From JAVBWO01 sp036677375 (GTDB taxonomy: Bacteria; Bacillota; Dehalobacteriia; UBA4068; UBA4997), in the NCBI GenBank assembly GCA_036677375.1, contig JAVBWO010000022.1:71565-135564 (forward strand): DNA of 64,000 nt. The letters run 5' to 3'. The first letter of the stretch is position 1; each line of letters opens with the position of its first letter. The position numbers were made by a program, and so were the translations under genes. Of the stretch, positions 36,166-51,100 are shown piece after piece. The notes below the pieces were generated by a model that made no database searches, was not told where the DNA came from, and saw only the letters and a list, made by a program, of their open reading frames with translations.

Positions 36166-39100
36166 ATGAAAAGAAAGATTAAGAAATTTTTTCAAAAAAC
36201 GCTGGTTACGACGGTGGCAGTTTCTATGCTGCTTTCCTCACTGCCGCCTGTGGCGTTAGCGGACAGTATTGCGCAAGCGGCGGCGGATTATAGCGTGTCG
36301 CAGGAGATCAACTGGACCGGCGGCGGGACGAACCTGACGGAAGCTATTATCCAAAATAGCGTTGTGCCGGGCATCAACGCATTGCTTTCCTATTACCAGG
36401 AAAATAGTGCCGCTTTGGATTCTGGAAGCACAGACGGCACTGACACAAGCATGTCTGCCGACGTGACAGCAACGCCGGTTTTAGAAGCGGCTGTGACGCA
36501 AGATCCTGTGATAACCGAACAGGATATGGTGGTTTTGTCTCAAAATCGCGAACCGGTATCGGATAACGCCGATGAAGGTACCGTTTCTTTCCCCCAAGGA
36601 ACGGAAGCTCCTGCGACTCCAGCAACCACCGAAGATACAATAACGATTGATACCACCACCGGTACAGAAGCTGTTGCCGATACCACATCCGGTACTGCGG
36701 AAGAACCTGCTGCCGATGGCGCTTCTGATGATCCTGATACTAGCTCTTCCCCTGGTACGGCGGATGATGTTACGGATCATTCTTCCGGCGATCCTGCCGC
36801 CGAGGAAAACACTCCCGTAACAGATCCCGCAACGGATCCCGCAGGCGATACCGGCAGCGATTTAACGAATCCTGACGATCCCACAGGGAAAACCCCTGTG
36901 CCGCCGGAGTTGAGCGCAGCCGGGACAGAGGAAATCACGCTTTTTGAAACGACTCCAACGGTGCAAACAATTGCTTTTGATACCGTCACCACCGTTTCCT
37001 TAGAGGCCGGGGTGCCCGCTTATTTTACTTTCACTTCCGATGCTTATCATGTTTTTGTGGCCAGAACACATCCGACAACAACCGACGAACCGGTTGGCCT
37101 TTCCATTGATACCGGTACCTATATGGAATCGGAAGGGCAGATCACCTTTGATGATTATTATGATAGAAACGGAAGTTTCTCAGAAGACGGCAAGACCGTA
37201 CTTTACAGCACATTTGATGCCAATGCCGGAACCTATTGTGTTCGGCTTTTGGCTGAAAGCGCTCAAACGGTGGATTTCTCCCTTTCTATTGCACAGACGC
37301 CGGCGGCCCCGACTTTTAACCCAGCCCCCGGATTAACTGCGGCGGGAACGCAAACAGTTACCGTGACACCGGCGGCCAATACCGAGGTCTATATTTCAGA
37401 AAATCAATACAACACTGGCGCACTTTATGAGTCGCCTTTTTCAATCACTGTGGCAGCGGGCGCTCCTGTGACACGCTATATTACGGTAAAAGATCTTATT
37501 TCCGAAGTGTGGGGACAAAGCAAAGCTTATACTTGGTTTTGCACCGATGGCAGCCTGACACCTTCGCAAGTTCCGGGAGAAAGCGGCACTATCTATTTGA
37601 CTTTGACGGATACTGCCGTCGGTGGGATTTATGATTTCCCCACCCAGGCTGGCCTTCGTTATGGCTTGGCAGCCTTTAAATATCAGTCTGAAGATTTGTA
37701 TGCCAGCATAACCGCCCGCTTCATCGATGAAAATGGCAATACGTTCAGTGAGTATGCCTCTTATCTGCAAAACGAAACAAGCTATGACCCACTGGAAAGT
37801 TTTGTGGCGGAAGCCGGTAAGCAATATTTTGTTAAAATAGAAAACTGGGGATACAATGGCCAGGTAGCGCTGAAAGTACTAAAGGATGTTCCTGCGTCGC
37901 CTGTTTTGACACCGTCTTCTTCCAATTGGTCCGAGGTTCCTTTGGAAGTGACTTTTACCAGTCCCAATGGAGATACGGTTTATTATGAGATGAGGATTGC
38001 CGGAGGGGAGGGGGAAGACGATCCGGCAGAGCGATCCATCGCCTCCGGCGGTAGTATCGTTTTAGACCGCTCCTGTTCCATTTATGCTTATACCAAAAGC
38101 GCCAGTGGTATCAAAAGTTCGATGACGGAAGGCTGGTACCCAATGAACGGACCGGCCTATCCGGAATTTGTACCCAATAACAGCCAACAGTTGGCGGGGA
38201 CCGCAATCACCATAAACGGTGCGGAAGAAGGGGATACCCTTTACTATACCACAGACGATAGCGACCCCTATGACAGCGGCACACGAAAAAACTATACCGA
38301 TGAGCCTGTTATTACCATCCCGGATCCTTTTCCGGCGGGCGGCTATACCTTACAGGCTATCATCAGGAATGCCAATGGAATTTACGGTTTTCCTGGCAGT
38401 ATTACCTATACCGAAGGGGTGCCGGTACCGGTGCTTGCCAATGCCAACTATCAGTATGAAGCGCCCTTCGTGCCTGTTTTTGCCACTCCCGCCGCAGGAA
38501 TGGCAATCTATTATACTCTAGACGGCAGCGCCCCCCAAAGCGGTACCCTTTATGATCCGGAAACACCCATCGCAGGCATCAGCCAAAATACCAGGCTTCG
38601 GGCAGTGACTAAAAATGGCGCTGATTATTCCGATGAACTGGATTATTTTATTCAGATCAATACGCCTCGTGCTTTATCCTTAAATACGTCAATTGACGGC
38701 TTATTGATGTATGGGGATTCTACCTCTCAGGAGCGTTTCGTTTTTGAGGTAACGGCGACGGGCAGTTATGATTTTCAGATCAATCCTGCCGTTTCAGGCA
38801 GTATTGGAAGTCTTTATCTTTATAGCTTGATCGATGGTGTGGAGAGTTATCTCTACGCCATGGATGCCACGAATCCCACCACGTGTAAATATACCTTTAC
38901 CGCACCGGGTGATTATATTCTGGTAGTTTGTGCCCAATATAATTACGGTTCAGGAAACTCCTATACCGGTTACACTGTGGCGGTGAACCAGGGGTTGGTA
39001 CCGCCTGAAGCAAGTGTTCCCAGTGGATCCACCATTCAAGGCGGCAGCATCACTTTGACGGTACCCAACCCCGCCTGGCAGATCTATTATACTTTGGACG

Positions 39101-42100
39101 GCGCGGCACCTCAAGTCATGGCGGAGAATCTCTACAGCACACCCATTGCTTTGGCAGAAGGGAGCCATACCATTCGAGCCATTGCCGTAATTCCGGCTGC
39201 CGGAAGCATCCCGGAACAGGTCAGTGAAACGGCTACTTTTACCTATACCGTCACGCCCGGAATTTTGGAATTAGGGACACCGCAAAACAGTTACGGCACC
39301 TTTGAAGGACCTCCTGCCGTTTATTCGTCCCAATATTATTATATCAAAGCCGTTCCGGTCAGTAATGCCAGCTATACAGGGATCACTTCTATTGACTATA
39401 CTTATAAGCTGGGGGTTGACGGGGAGTGGCAGATCATCGGCAGCGCCACGGCCGATACTTGGCCGAACGGTGCGGGCAATACCGTCTATTGGAATACCGA
39501 AAACTGTGATTATTCCGGTTTAGCTACTTTGAAGGCCACAGCCTGGGATGCGGCGGGCAACAGTGCCGATAGTGAGATCGTCATTCAGTTGGAAACTAAA
39601 GCACCTACGGCTCCTGTTTTGAGTGCCGAAGCTGTGCCGGGTGCGGTAAACTTAAGCTGGACGTCTTCTGTTGGTTATGGTTCCATTTATTACATTCTGT
39701 ACACTGCCAGCAGTGAAACCGGTACTTACAGCTATTTATACACGACCAGTGAAACCAGTTATACCCACCGCTTTCCGGAAAAGCCGGACAGTCTTACTTA
39801 TTATAAAGTCAAGGCATGCAATTATGATTCATATAGCAGTGATTTTTCCAATGTTGTAGCCGCTGAGCCGGGACTGGACGAAGAACTGCCCGTGATCGGA
39901 GATATCTATGCCAACAGCAGTCTTTTGGCGGGGCAGACCATCAAAAATACCACGGTCACCGTATATGCTTCTGATAATGGCGCTATAAAAAATATCAGCG
40001 CTTATCTGTCGCCCGCCGGCACCGCTCAATGGACGCTGCTGCGCTCCCATGATGGCAGCAGTCTGACCTACGCGCAATTTGATCTGACTTCGGCGGCCTT
40101 GGATGACGGCTCCTATGATTTTAAGGCGGTTGCCACCGACGCCTATGACAATGTATCTACAGACAAGATCGTTGCTTTCACTTTAGACAATACGCCGCCC
40201 GGCGCTCCCGCCCTTAGTGCTACAGGGGTTCCTGTCGGTATTGAGCTGACCTGGGATAAGACGGCGGAAGATATTTCTAACTATACCTTGTATCGCAGCG
40301 CCTCCGGTGGCAGCCCGGCTTATCTTTGCACCATCTGGAGTGCGGACCAGCTTTCTTATTTAGACTATAAGGACGATAGCGAAATCGGCAATGCCTATGA
40401 TTATCAGATCGTTGCCACCGACGCGGCTGGAAACGCTTCGGTAGGATCGGGAATCGCCACCGGTACAGTTTTAGATTACAGCCCTACCATCAACATTCAA
40501 CCGGACGGGGCAAGACCCGGCGAATATCTTTTGGTCTCTGCCGCAGGCTTCCCTGAGACCCAAGTTATGCTTTCGGTGGACGGTGTGAAATATCCCAGCA
40601 ACGAAGACCCGTCCTATTATACAGCTTATTCCGGAGAAGTCACCATATATTACCAGATTCCTGAAAACTTTACCGGCATTCATACTTTTAAAGTGGAAAC
40701 GGCTGGTTATGCCACTACCTACCGCGCGGTGCAAAGTTACACGATCTTGGATTATCAGCCCAGTGTTACCGTGACTATGAACGATGAGGGAATCGCCACC
40801 GCCGAAGCCGGGAATACCGTTACGATCACTGCCAGTAATTTCGGGAAAAGAAGCGGCGGCAGCTGGGACGAAGTAAAATTCTATATTGACGGCGCGGAAA
40901 GCAGTGCTTATATCAGCTGTGATTATAATACCGGAACCTATTGCGCGGATTATACCATCCCCTATACCAAATCCGGGCGTCTGCATATCTTGGCTAAAGG
41001 CACTTATCTTGGTTATCAAGCCGATTATGAGCTTAACGTGACTGCGGCTGACACCAATCTTTCGATCACGCCGGCGGGACAGAAAGCGGGGGATCTGTTA
41101 ACATTTCATATTTCCGGCTTCAAAGCCAATGAAGCTTTATATGTGTATCAGGGCAATTCCTATGTGCAGACCCAATGGGCCGACGCGGGGGGCGGCGCAG
41201 AGTTTACTTACCGCTTGCCCAATAATGCCTTGGGCTCGGTGGTGTTCACCGTGGCAGGTGGCTCCAGCGGTTTGTCCGAAACTGTAATCTATCAGGTCAT
41301 CAAGGGTGAATTTATTGTTTTCGGGCCCACTTCTGCCGCCACGGGCAGTGAAACTTCCTTTACCGTTTCCGGCTTCAGCCGGAATGAAACGGTCTATCTC
41401 TATGTTAACGGCGTACTGAAAGCCTCGCCTTATGTGACGGCTCAGACAGCCTATACCTTTCATTATACTTTCGGCCTGGCGGAACGAGGCAATGCCGTCA
41501 TTGAGGCAGTGGGTTCTTCTAGCGGCGTCAGCGGCCGGACGGTTTGTTCTGTGACGAACCCGGTGGGTTTTGCGCCCAACCTGACTTTGGTGGGCGGTAC
41601 CTTAATGGCTGAGGGTTTCTATGCCGGGGAACAAGTGCGGTTCTACTTAAATGATAGCCTTTTTGCTACCGTCACTGCCGGAACGTCTGGAGATTGTACG
41701 GCGAATCCTGATTTAGAAGGTCTCTCTTCCTATATTATAAAAGCAGTGGGTGTCACTTCCGGTTATACCGCTATTGTGACCGGAACCTCGGAAACGGTGA
41801 ACGCTACGATCAGCGGCGCCGCACATACGCCCGGTAGTACGATTCCTGTTGCATTGAGTGGGCTTTCTCCCAATGCTTCTTATACGGCTTATTGGGACGG
41901 CAGCCTGATCAATGGTAGTTATAGTGCCGGAGAAACCGGGGAAAGCAGCCTGGATTTCTTCATCCCTTACCGCGCCGTTCCCGGTTCTCATACCCTTCTG
42001 ATCGTGGATGCCGCCGGCAGGCAAGGCAGCTTTACGGTAAATGTGGGCGTGCCTGCCGCTGCCATCAGTGTGCAACCGGAGATGATCTCTCAGGGAAGCG

Positions 42101-45100
42101 GCATCACTATGACTCTGACCGGATTCGCGCCTAATGAAGCCATTACCCTTCGGGTGAATGGGGAGGCGGTATCAACACCGGATACCGGAGTCGCTGGCGA
42201 GACGGTTGCGGTCTATACCATCCCCGCCGCCATTGGCGCCGGAACTTTCGAAATCGTTGCTATCGGTGTGGTTTCCGGTTTTGTGGTCGAAAAGGATATC
42301 ATAGTCACGGCCGCGGTTGCCGGCATCTCGATAGAAGGAAGCCCCGCAGCTGTCAACGGCGGGGATGCGGTCACCTTCAACCTGTCCGGTTTTGGCGACA
42401 GCGAAAAGATCAAACTTTATTTGGACGGCACGGTTATCAGCCCCTCCGAACATATCACAGCCGACGCGACGGGAGCCGCAGCATACGCCTATACCTTTTC
42501 CGCAGTTTTAAACGGCGGGATCAAGACTGTTACAGCCTACGGCCTCACTACCGGACGCACTGCCGGTATGAGCATTGCCGTGAACACCTATACACCTGGA
42601 GTAACGGTTGCGGAAACGGAACCTGCCGCCGGTGAGTCCATCACCATCCATGCTACCGGTTTTCCGGCGGGGATTGCCCTGAAGTTTTATTTAGATTCTC
42701 GGGAAATCACCAGTTCCATCGTGATTCCTTCCGGTGAAAACAGTACCGATGGGGCAGGGGCCCTCACCGCTACTTACCTGTTGGACGCTTATCTGAGCGG
42801 CGGCATCCATACCGTTAAGGTCACCAATCCCTCCGGCAACTTGAATGCCCAGACCGCTTTTACCGCTTTGGGGCGTGGCATCGTCTTTAAGGCCGTGAAT
42901 GCCGCCGGAAATCCGGAAGGCAAAGGCGGTATGACCATTACCCTTTCCGGAGATAATTTTACCGCCGGCGATGTGGCTACCATAACCTTAGACTCTGCCG
43001 TGATTTCCGGCAGCGGCATCACCGTTTTGGCGGACGGCAGTTTTACCATGCCATATGTCTTGCCCACCAGCCTGACCCACGGAAGCCATTCCTTTAAGGT
43101 GGTGACGGCAAATCACGAAGCGCAGATATCCTTTACCGTAGATAATCAAGCGCCGGTTATGGGGGATATGGCGGTCAATAGCAGCAAGCGGCAGATCATT
43201 CTGACCTGGGATGCTTCCACCGCTACGGATATCGCCGGCTACCGCATTTACCGCAAGACTGACGGGGACTATTGTTTCATTACTACGGTGGATAAAGATA
43301 CCCTTACTTTGACGCAAAATCTGAATACCGGGGGTGTGGCTTCCGAAAGCCTGGTTATGCCCGGCGTTGCCTATACCTACGGCGTCAGCGCCATAGACCG
43401 CTTGGAAAATGAGAGCGCGAAAGCAGAAGCCACGGCTCAGCTGGCAGCGGATGACGAGTCTCCCGTGATTAACGGATTCTATACCAGTGACAGCGCTTAC
43501 CTGGCCAAGAATAAGAACACCGTCAGCTTAAGCGCCAGCGATGATCAGCACATTGTCAGTTTCCGTTTGGAGTTGGCACCTGTCAGCAGTGACAATGTCA
43601 TTGGTACTTACAGCCTGCTTTGGCAAAAAGCCCCGACGGAATCAACTTATCAGACGGGTTATTTCTATGAAACCTATGCCATTACAACAGAGGATTTCAG
43701 CGGTTATCCCGACGGGTGTTATTCTTTAGCCTTTACCGTTATCGATCTTACTGGCAAAACCAACCGCATGGCCCGGCAGTATATCATCGACAATACCAAT
43801 CCTGCTGTTCCCTTACAGGTGGCGGCCCAAAGCGGCGCCGGCACGGTGACCCTTTCCTGGCAGCCGGGGATGGAGCCGGGAAATATTGCTACCGCTTCTC
43901 CTGTTACATCCTATAAAGTCTTTATGGGAGCCTCGACGGATAGTCTGACTTTGAAAACCACGGTCAATAATGCCGTAAGCGTCGTCATTCCTGTGGAGTT
44001 GGTGGATACTGATTATTATTTCGCGGTTTCGGCTGTGGATAAAGCGGGCAATGAGAGCGTCCAAAGCGGCGTCGTCTCCGCCCGGGCTATCACCGATACC
44101 ACGATCCCCACCGTTACTTATCTCTATCCCGGCGAAGGTTACCGCAGCGCCTGGCAAACGGTTTGGCTGACTGCGACTGGCCAAGATAATTATAAAGTGA
44201 AATATTTCCATTTCAGCTATAAAACGGCAGGCGGCAGCGATATCGCCATTGCGACGGTGAATGCGCCTGACGCTCAGGTTGGGGCGGCGCAGACCGCTTA
44301 CTATTCCTGGCAAACGGAGGGTCTTTCCGGTAATTATATCCTGCAAGTACAGGCGGAGGATTTTAACGGCAACCGTTCCGCCGTTTATGCCGTGAATATC
44401 GCTTTGGATAAGACGGCTCCTGCCATCCCGCAGAATATTGCCGCCGCCGCCATTTCCGGTGGCGTGCGGGTCACCTGGAGCGCCGTCGCAGACAGCGACT
44501 TATCTTCTTATGTGATCTACCGGCAGACGGAAGAAGGCGGCGGCTTCAGCGCCATCGGCACAGCAAGCAAGACTGAGACGCAATATGTGGATTATACCGC
44601 AGAAGCCGGGGTGACTTATCTCTATACCGTGACTTCCCGGGACGATCTCTGGAATGAAAGCTTGAAGGGTGCTTCCGCCTCCGTCAGCACCATTGGCTAC
44701 CAACCGGTCTTTACCGCTCCTGCGGCTGGCACCGAGATCCGGGCCGGTGAGGTTTTGACCATCAGCGCTAGCGGTTTCCGGCCTTATGAGCGCCTGCACT
44801 TCTCTTTGGATGACAATGGGACGCCTACTTTGTACCAATGGGCGGACAGTCAAGGGAATATTACTTTTACATGGCGTTATGTGGTAAATACGATGGCAGG
44901 GGCGCATACGCTACACTTGGCGGGGGAAACCAGCGGTGCTGCGGCCAGTGTGGCTGTGACCACGGTGGTGGATAGTCTTTTGCCTGCTTCGGAAACCATA
45001 ACTGCCATCAATAACGGCATCCTTTCCGTTTTGGTAAGCTTCAGCGCGGTGAGCGGCGCGGCCACCTATCAGATTTACCGCAACGATCTGGGAGATACCC

Positions 45101-48100
45101 CTTTGGCTACCGGCGTCAAGACTTTGAGCTACACCGACCTGACGGTAAAGAATAACACGACCTATATCTATACCGTGAAAGCGGTGGACAGCTACGGTAA
45201 TACCGGCGCGGCTTCTTCCGCTACTGCCGAGATCGATCCGGAAGACGATTTGACCGCTCCTGTGATTGGCGCCTTTACCGCGGAACGAGACGGCAGGGAT
45301 CTCATTCATTACTATGTGCTTTCTTCCGATGAGGTAGGGGTTAAGGAAATCAATTTCCAATATCAACCCGCCGGCGGTAGTAATATTTTAATGAATCCGG
45401 CGCCTATTGCCGTTACCGGCGGCAGCAGAGGCAAAAGTGCCGTAACCTCTTATGCCTGGGATACCAGTGGGCTGAGTTTGGCGGATGGGGAATACCTGAT
45501 CACCGCTGATGTCTATGACACCTCCGGCAATATGGCTGAAGAAACTCTGACTCTTACCATCAGAAGCACCAAACCGCAGGCGCCTCAAGGCCTTACCGCC
45601 ACCCCCGGTGCTATGCGGATCAAGCTGGCCTGGACCAAATGTACCGAAGCCAAGTTCTACTCCATCTATAAAAACGGCGGCATTACGCCTTTTATTACCA
45701 CCACTTTAACTGCCTATACCGATTTTGAGGTGGCGGTGGGGAATACCTATTCTTATACGGTGACTGTGACCGATGTCTACGGGCTGGAGAGCGATCCCTC
45801 GGCGGCTACCCCAGGCGTCAGTCCTTTGGCCGATACGGAAGCTCCGGTGGTCAACGGCTTCAGTCCGGCGGCAGGCTCTTCCCTGCGCGGTGAAAATTAT
45901 ATCAATATTTTCGCCACCGATAATGTAAAGGTCACAAAGATCCAGTTGCTGCAGGCCGATCCGGCGGGCAGTATCACCCTTTTGGACAGCAAATATACTT
46001 TAATCGGGGAGAATGCAGCCGGGGTGCTTCTTTTGAATACCTTGGACGCTGCATACCATGACGGCGCGCAGGAGTTTCTGGCGGCGGCTTATGACCAGTC
46101 CGGTAACTGCGGTACCAAAAAGGTGACTTTCCTCCTGGATAATACAGCGCCTCCCACGCCTCAACTGACCGTAAAACCGGGTGAACTGAGTACGGTTTTG
46201 AGCTTGGTACCAGGCGGCGGCGTACAGGATTTCTCGCACTACAATATTTATAAGAGCAGCGTATCAGGAGGTGCTTTTGTCCTTCTTACCACACTGACTC
46301 AAAACCAATATACCGATAAACAGGTAAGCTCTGCGGCAGCAAGCTACTATAAAGCGACTGCTGTCGATATTCTAGGCAATGAGAGCGCTCCCACGGCGGA
46401 AATTTCCTGCGCTGCCGGCAAAGACAGCACCGCACCGGTGGTGACTCTCTTAGAACCTAATACCGTAACGCCTCTTCGCGCCAGTGTGACCCTGAAAGCG
46501 GAAGCTACCGACAATGTGGCGGTCACCGCTTATACCTTCCGTTTCCGGCCTTTGGCATCAGACGGCGTAACGGCTACCGGAGCCTGGCAAGAGATTACGC
46601 GTGTCACCGGCGCTACGGTCAGCTATCCCTGGAATACGGTAGCGGAGTCCGGCGGCGTGCAGAATAGTCCGGACGGTTTATATCAGGTGGAAGTCACCGC
46701 TTGGGATGCAGCCGGCAATGGCGGTACCAAAAGCGGGGTCTATGTCATTGCCAATGATCCGCCGTCGCCCCCCACCGGTTTGACCGTATATGCTGGGGAG
46801 TGGCAACTGGTGCTTGGCTTTGAGCCGGTGAACCGGGCGGATTTTGACCATTATGTCATTTACCGCAAGGGCAAGATCTATCATGAAGCGACCCAGAGCT
46901 ACGATACCGAAGCCGATTGGACCAAGATCGTAGCATCCACTGCCTCCAATTTCTATATCGACAGGGGGCGTGACCCGCAGAATTTCTATGCCTATAAGGT
47001 AACGGTGGTCAATGATCTGGGCCGGGAAAGTGTGGGCGCCGAGACGGATTTCGTCAAAGCCAAACAGCAAACCAGCGCGCCTTTGGTACGTAGTCTGAAG
47101 CCTGACGTCCTGTATTTTAACGGCAGCCTGGAATTGGAAGCCTTGATCGAGGACAGCGTGGGCGTCACTGGTGCGACCTATGAATATACCTTTATAACCA
47201 GCCCGGACGGAAGCATCGCGCCGGGTGCCACTTGGACGCCTATCACCACCTTGACCGGTGATGATATCACCAGAAAGCGGGTCAATACCACAGGCCTTGA
47301 TGATCTTACCGGTATCCCGGAATATGAAGAGGACCTGTATGTGGCAGCCTATACCTGGACCTTGCCACAGGGCACGCAAAACGGTCTCTACGGTGTCCGT
47401 ATCACCGCAGCCAATCAAAGCGGCAGCGGCAATACGGCAAGCCTCATTCGGAAATATACTTTGGATACGGTGAAGCCGGAGGCGCTGACCGCCGGGATTA
47501 CGGTACGCGATGCCCAAAGCGGCGGCGCTGTCACCATTACCGCTCCGGCTTTGACTGCCGGTCTGAGTTATTATAAGATTTACCGGAAGGCGGCCGGAGA
47601 AGGTCAGTTTAGCGAGATCAGCCAAAGCAAGTCCAGCACCTATACGGATACCGGCCTGCAAAACGGCGTTTCTTATACGTATCAGATCACCGTTTTGGAT
47701 GAGGCGGGCAACGAAAGCAACCCTTATGAATCTCTGCCCGTTATCCCAACGGCTAAGACCAATCTCCGGATCAGCACTTTGACCGCCGACCCGGAAAATC
47801 CGGTCTTAAATCGTGCCAATACCATCACCGCCCGGTTGACCAATGCCGGTTATGCCACGGCTCATGGCCTTGTCACTTTCCGTGTGGAAGGGCAGGCGGT
47901 AGGAAGCGTTCCTGTCAGCCTGACTCCCAACGGCACTGGTAACGCCGCTATTTCGTGGACACCTACCGCCGCCGTTGCCATTACTGCCACGGTGGAACTG
48001 ACCGACTCAAGCCAGGATCTGAACGTCGATCCGGAAAAGAAGAGCGCTACCGCCAACTTTACTTTTAACCAGGCGCCGGTGGCCGTTTTAGGCATGGGCG

Positions 48101-51100
48101 GCATCACCCAGATCAATACCGGAGAAAGCGTTGCCTTTACCGCTGCGGCTTCCTCAGACGACGCCGGCATCAGCGACTACAAATGGGAATTTGGCGACGG
48201 CAAATCCCTGACTGGGAAAACGGTAAGCTATGCTTATTCCCTGCCGGGCATCTATACGGTAAAACTTACCGTCACTGACAATTTGGGCGCCAAGACCGTA
48301 GCGCAAGCGGTCATCACCGTTTTGGATAACCGTCCTGACCTTTATGTGTCGGAGATCACCTGCTCGCCGGAAAATCCGGTGGTGGGGGACGTGGTGACCA
48401 TTAACGCCAAGATTGGTAACCAGGGCAAAGGCGACAGCGCCCTTGGCTTCCTCACGGGTTTTTATATTGACAACCAATATATGGGTTATGTGAAAGTAAC
48501 GGAAAATATCCCGGTGGGCTCCTTCCATGATGTCAAATTCACTTGGGTGGCTACGCGAGGAAACCATATCGTTACCGCCTTGGCCAACGACATCTTGGAT
48601 AATCTCAAAGAAACCGATAAAACCAACAATTCCCTGACCAAGAATCTTTCTTCTACCCAGGTTGATTTTGCCGATCTCACAGTAACGGCGTTGACCTGGC
48701 AACCTAACGATAAAACGGCCTTCAACAGTGAAGAGCCCTTTCAATATCAGGCGACTGTGACCAACAGCGGTACGGCGGACGCCGACAGCAGTTTCTATGT
48801 GTCCTTATACTTAGATGGCGTCTTTGTTGCCAGAAAAACCATTAACCGTCTGAATATAGGATCCACCGAAACGGTGAGCTTTGATGTGAAGCCTTTGGCG
48901 GGCGCTCATACCGTGACGGTAGGAGCCGACGACAATAAGCCTGTCATTTTGGAGCTGGATAAGAACAATAACAGCTTCACGGTGCAGACACCGGAATTCA
49001 GCGTGGAGTATCCCGATATCGTCATCGGCGCCATTAGCAGAACGCCGGCGGAGACTCAATTCGCCCAAGGCACCGAAATCACCTTTACGACCAATATCAC
49101 CAACTATTCTGCCGTTGCCATCCGGAATACTTTCAAAGTCACCATGGCGATGGACGGCACGGTCTTCAAGACCGTGACCATCTCCGGCTTGAATGCTGGG
49201 GAAAGCAAAGAGATCTCCGGCCGCTGGCCCGCCCAAGAAAAAACAGCGGCGGCGGGAACTGCGGTGACGCCGTATACTCTGACGGTGACCGTAGACCCGG
49301 ATAAAGCCGTCCTGCCCGCCGGTACCAGTGTGTTCAAAGAAGAGGTGCTGCCTCAATTCAAGATCATCTATCCCAATCTTAATATTACTACCGTCAACTG
49401 GTCGCCGCTGGACTTGAGCTACGGAAAGCCGGTGACTTTTACCGCCTCGGTAGGCAACGAGAGCTTAGCGACCATCTATAACCGTTTCACCGTAGGGCTC
49501 TATATGCGGCAGTACCGCGATTTGTCGGTGCCCGGTACGACGACGGCTCCCTGGAAACAGGTGGCAGGTTATGCCGTACAGGGTCTGAGAGGCTACAGCA
49601 CCGCTTTTGTACCGCTGACGTATACGCCGGAAGCTTCCGGCGACTACGAATTCCGTATCGTAGCCGATTCCTTCGGCGATGTCAAGCAACAGCCTGTCTC
49701 GGATGACAATGTGAAAAAACGGGTCTGGGATATTGGCAAACTGACGGTGGGAGACAGCCTGGTTATGGTGGCGACACCCAATCAAAAGCAGGCGGATGAA
49801 GACTTTCTGGCGGTGCTTTATGCCGCAAGCAGTCAGGTTATCCCCATTACCGCCAAATTCTATCATTCTTCCAATCCCGGAACGCCTTTGGGCGGCGAAG
49901 GCTCCGATATCACCGCCAGTTATACTTTGCAAAAAGGTACGCAGGTGATAAGCTCAGGCGCGCTGCAATATGATGTGGCAAGCGGCAGCTACCTTCGGGA
50001 TATTCCCATTGTGGCTTTGGACAGCGGCGTTTATATCCTTACCATTGAAGGCGGAAACGGTGTGGAGAACTTGACCAGCACGGTCAATGTGAAGGTGGTG
50101 GAGGACTTTATCGCTACCGTCTCCACCGATAAGGCTAGCTATAATTTGAACGAGGGGGTTTATATCAGCGGACGTTTTGCTTACAGAGACGGCACGCCTT
50201 TGGCCAATGAAACGGTGGTTCTGGATCTGATGCTTCTGCCGATGTTAAAAGACCCTCGCATGGGACGGGACGCCAAAGGCAACGAGATCGTTCTGCGTTA
50301 TCAGGGAGAGCATATCCGTTTCTTGAAGACCGATGATAACGGTAATTTTGAATATACCTTCTATCCAGTGGCTGGCGAAGCCGGGGAGTGGGAGTTGAGC
50401 GTTTTCGCCTATCAGCGCCTATTGGGCAATGCGGCGGAAGGGGGCTTCACGGTATGGGGCATGACGGCGGAACCCTCCAATCTCATCATTGCCGCCGGCA
50501 AAAACTCCTCCTTCAGTAAGACCATCAATATCAAAAATGCCGCTTATGCCGGCGATAACAGCTTGAATATCACCAGCGCGGTCTTGAATCCCGTAGGGGA
50601 TACCGGCAATGTGGTGGCAACCTTAGATGCTTCTCATCTCACCGGCGCTTTAGCCCCTAAAGGCATTATGCCCGCTATTATCAACTTTACCGCGCCCATT
50701 GACGCTCCTGACACGGTCAGCTACGAGCTGGTTGTCGCAAGCGCTCAGGGGGCGGTGGCCAGAAGCGCTATCAAGCTGAATCTACGTCCGGCGACGCCTA
50801 TTCCCGTCACCGACCCCAAAGGAATGATGGTGGGGATGAATCCAGGCACCACCTTGGTGAAGACGGTGAAGATCACCAATAAAGGCCTGGGCAATTTCCA
50901 AGGCATCCGCCTGGAACAGCCGGCGACTTTACCTTGGATCACGGCGGCCAATTTAGGCAAGGTCAATCTGGCGCCGGGTGAATCCACTACTTTTGATATT
51001 ACTTTCGCACCGGGCGAAACCACTGCTCTGGGGCAATATCAAGACCGGCTGGTCGTTACCAACGGTTCTTATTCGGCGGTGGTAACGGTGGCGGCGGAAC

